A stretch of DNA of 64,000 nt from Undibacterium pigrum (GTDB lineage Bacteria > Pseudomonadota > Gammaproteobacteria > Burkholderiales > Burkholderiaceae_D): NCBI RefSeq assembly GCF_003201815.1, contig NZ_QJKB01000010.1, positions 124,001 through 188,000 on the forward strand, read 5' to 3'. The notes beneath the pieces are model-generated. The model had not been told where the DNA came from, searched no databases, and saw nothing but the letters and a program-made list of their open reading frames with translations. The position numbers and the translations under genes are program-made. Shown here piece by piece: positions 61,850 to 64,000 of this stretch. Position 1 is the stretch's first letter. Each line of letters begins with the position of its first letter.

Positions 61850-63403
61850 TCATACCCTGGTCACTTTCCTGAAATCCCTGGGCCTGAACCCCATCAGTGC
61901 CAGCGCAGCAAAATAAGTCATGGCGCAAGAGACGATGACGAAGCCCAGTGCGGCTATACGCAAGATTGGTGTATTGCGCATGGCCAGCCATTGGAATTGA
62001 TCTTTAGCCCATAAGGCAACGCCAGCCATCAACAACAATGCAGCAAGCAATTTAAGCAGGAACATGGGCCAGCCTTTTCTGGGCTGGTATATGCCTCGCT
62101 TGCGTAAACCTGTATAGAGGAAAATCGCATTCACGCAGGCACCAAGGCCGACTGATAAAGCCAGACCAGCATGCGCAAAGTAAGGGACGAAAACATAATT
62201 CAAGGCTTGGGTCACCAGCATGACAGCAACGGCAATTTTTACCGGAGTACGGATATCCTGCTTGCCATAAAAACCGGGGGCCAAAATCTTGACGACGATC
62301 AGACCAAGCAAACCCAGGCCATAGGCTACCAGGGCATTGGATGTCATCTGCACAGCATGGGCGCTGTATTTGTTGTAATGATACAGAGTTGCTGTCAGGG
62401 CTTCAGGTATCGTCGCCAGGCCCACAGCCGCAGGCAAGGCCAGAAGGAAAGTCAGACGCAGGCCCCAGTCCAGCAAATCTGAATATTCTGCAGTATCACC
62501 GTCAGAATGTGCCTTGGCCAGACCGGGCAACAATATGGTACCCAGAGCCACCCCCAGCAAGGCGGTAGGAAATTCCATTAAACGGTCAGCATTGGCCAGC
62601 CAGGTGGTGCTACCTGTTTTCAGACTGGAGGCAATGCTGGTGTTGATGGCAATGCTGATCTGGGTTGCAGACACCGCGAGTATAGCTGGCACCATATTGC
62701 GCACGATGCGGCGCACACCTTCATCTTGCCAGGCTGTGCCTACCCTGAAACTTATCCTTGGCAACATACCTATCTTGAGCAGCGCGGGGACCTGTATGCC
62801 CAGTTGCAGTACGCCGCCCACGAACACGGCTATCGCCAGTGCATAGATGGGTTGCTCAAGATAAGGTGCGAGAAATAGCGAACCGGCAATTGATGAGAGG
62901 TTATATAAAACCGGGGTAAATGCTGCCACCTTGAATTCGCGCCAGGTATTCAAAATGCCACCCGCCAGCGCCACCATGGACATGAAACCAATATACGGAA
63001 ACATGATACGCGTCATGATGATGGCCGCATTGAATTCTGTCGCCTGACCGACATAGCCCTTGGCCATGAAATACAATAATACCGGTGCGCCTATAATGCC
63101 CAATACACAGGTGAGCACCAGTGTCCACGTCATCAGAGTAGCGACATGATCGACCAGGTCTTTGGTGGCGGCTTCGCCCTGCTTGTTTTTGTATTCTGCC
63201 AGGATGGGGACAAAGGCTTGTGAAAAAGCCCCTTCAGCAAACATCCGGCGCAAGAGATTGGGGATACGGAATGCGATGTTGAATACGTCAGTATAGGCGT
63301 CAGCACCAAAACGTGTGGCGATCAACACATCGCGCCCCAAACCGGTAAGGCGTGACAACATGGTCATGCCACTCATGGCGGCAAGGGTTCTTAGTAGATT
63401 CAT
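61850..63403 (-). CDS. murJ: Lipid II flippase MurJ
   Basis: A 517-aa MOP-superfamily polytopic protein with 14 expected helices. The N-terminus NLLRTLAAMSGMTMLSRLTG and the block RRMFAEGAFSQAFVPIL are characteristic of MurJ. It flips lipid II across the cytoplasmic membrane for peptidoglycan synthesis. Upstream, in place of the rpsT gene often found next to murJ in this class, is a glycosyltransferase gene. Confidence 0.95.
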   Translation of the reverse strand: MNLLRTLAAMSGMTMLSRLTGLGRDVLIATRFGADAYTDVFNIAFRIPNLLRRMFAEGAFSQAFVPILAEYKNKQGEAATKDLVDHVATLMTWTLVLTCVLGIIGAPVLLYFMAKGYVGQATEFNAAIIMTRIMFPYIGFMSMVALAGGILNTWREFKVAAFTPVLYNLSSIAGSLFLAPYLEQPIYALAIAVFVGGVLQLGIQVPALLKIGMLPRISFRVGTAWQDEGVRRIVRNMVPAILAVSATQISIAINTSIASSLKTGSTTWLANADRLMEFPTALLGVALGTILLPGLAKAHSDGDTAEYSDLLDWGLRLTFLLALPAAVGLATIPEALTATLYHYNKYSAHAVQMTSNALVAYGLGLLGLIVVKILAPGFYGKQDIRTPVKIAVAVMLVTQALNYVFVPYFAHAGLALSVGLGACVNAIFLYTGLRKRGIYQPRKGWPMFLLKLLAALLLMAGVALWAKDQFQWLAMRNTPILRIAALGFVIVSCAMTYFAALALMGFRPRDFRKVTRV

Positions 63404-63509
63404 GGTGCGGCATTATACTTTGTAGTGCTGCCAGGGGTCATGTTTGCCGCATCGGGCATTGCCTCTTTCAAAACACAATTATCAAAATCATCATTCCAAG
63501 ATGCATTAT

Positions 63510-64000
63510 TTATATCAATTTAAGCAATCCATTTCTAACTTCCTGCAATACCACTGACCAGTCGCCCGGAACTGTCTGCCTGAATAAGCGCATTACTCCC
63601 GGATACCAGGGACTGTCAGACCGGTCCTTGAGCCAGCGCCAGTCCGGCTGAAAAGCAGGCAACATGACCCAGCATGGCTTGCCCAGCGCACCAGCCAGAT
63701 GCACGACGGCGGTATCAACCGCAATCAGCAAATCAAGCTGCATGAGAATAGCGGCTGTGTCAGCAAAGTCATGAATCTCAGGCCCGAGTGCAGTCATAGG
63801 CTGCGGCATGGATGAGATGGCAACATCTTCTTCACCCGCGCCCTTTTGCAAGCTGAACCAGTGCACACCGGGAATATCAGCGAGTGCCTGCAATACTCCG
63901 GGAGAATGAATCGAGCGATCTGCATCATTTTCAAAATGTGGATTACCCTTCCACACCAGGCCTACACGCAGCTCATTTCCGGCGACTGACATGAGCTTGC
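63510..64000 (-). CDS. Glycosyltransferase, C-terminal part (cut by window edge)
   Basis: The frame is open through the end of the window, so only the C-terminal part (at least 163 codons) is visible. It resembles the C-terminal domain of GT9/GT41-like TPR glycosyltransferases: RVGLVWKGNPHFENDADRSI (in part VGLVWKGNP), LIAVDTAVVHLAGALGKPCW and WYPGVMRLFRQ. An ATG at 63992 is in frame, but codons continue upstream, so it may be internal. The acceptor is unknown. Confidence 0.78.
   Translation of the reverse strand, partial: KLMSVAGNELRVGLVWKGNPHFENDADRSIHSPGVLQALADIPGVHWFSLQKGAGEEDVAISSMPQPMTALGPEIHDFADTAAILMQLDLLIAVDTAVVHLAGALGKPCWVMLPAFQPDWRWLKDRSDSPWYPGVMRLFRQTVPGDWSVVLQEVRNGLLKLI

Noticed and set aside
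1..64000. tRNA, rRNA or CRISPR
   Set aside because: No cloverleaf with a GGTTCGAATCC-like arm, ribosomal sequence, or regularly spaced repeat array was seen by eye in the intergenic regions.

Overview
The window looks like a piece of a betaproteobacterial chromosome, most likely Burkholderiales/Oxalobacteraceae (an Undibacterium-like genome is my best guess). The reasons are the roughly even G+C content, the order oligoribonuclease - M48 peptidase - pterin dehydratase - rsgA, and proteins such as the DUF2242 lipoprotein and DUF3820 protein. Gene density is high. I saw no rRNA, tRNA, CRISPR array or intact transposase gene.

Layout. 0.1-4.6 kb: rhodanese and acetyltransferase, a divergent SDR/LysR pair, a HutC-type repressor and a secreted protein of unknown function. 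4.6-5.5 kb: a gene-poor stretch holding a 273-bp MITE-like element with perfect 18-bp terminal inverted repeats and a 4-bp target duplication. 5.5-7.2 kb: small proteins, a DUF2242 lipoprotein and a secreted protein. 7.3-10.9 kb (minus strand): the most interesting locus, a probable split borosin RiPP cluster. It has a SonM-like alpha-N-methyltransferase of the tetrapyrrole-methylase fold, two short SonA-like precursor proteins with paralogous leaders and different C-terminal cores, and between them a TPR-GGDEF diguanylate cyclase. An M14 metallopeptidase lies just upstream. 12.6-18.9 kb: a PLP lyase, small regulators (HTH, AraC, MerR with a recognisable operator), an SRPBCC protein, a hydrolase and a formamidase-like enzyme.

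19.0-24.8 kb (minus) is a tightly overlapping operon: YVTN propeller, polysaccharide deacetylase, sterol-desaturase-like protein, EI24 protein, CinA-like protein and an orphan TAXI binding protein. 25.1-33.1 kb holds FKBP, FosA, orn, M48, phhB-like, rsgA, an SMI1/KNR4 protein and a very large lipoprotein. 33.2-38.2 kb (minus) is an alginate-type O-acetylation cassette (SGNH, AlgF, MBOAT/AlgI, AlgX/J) followed by a small protein and a sirtuin that lacks most of the usual zinc cysteines. 38.7-41.6 kb has argF, argG and ppnP.

41.6-49.0 kb contains two WYL regulators, each beside a divergently transcribed gene, a glutaredoxin-like protein, a 64-aa cysteine-rich secreted peptide, a GFA protein, a solute-binding protein, a short DUF3096 membrane protein, a GH25 lysozyme and a glutathione transferase. 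49.3-59.7 kb is a bacterial alpha-2-macroglobulin operon in the same order as E. coli yfaA-T-S-Q-P, with a second YfaP-like DUF2135 gene. A serine beta-lactamase-family gene follows. The right end carries lepB and murJ on the minus strand and a glycosyltransferase gene cut by the window edge.

All family calls come from reading the sequences and recalled family motifs; no database search was run.
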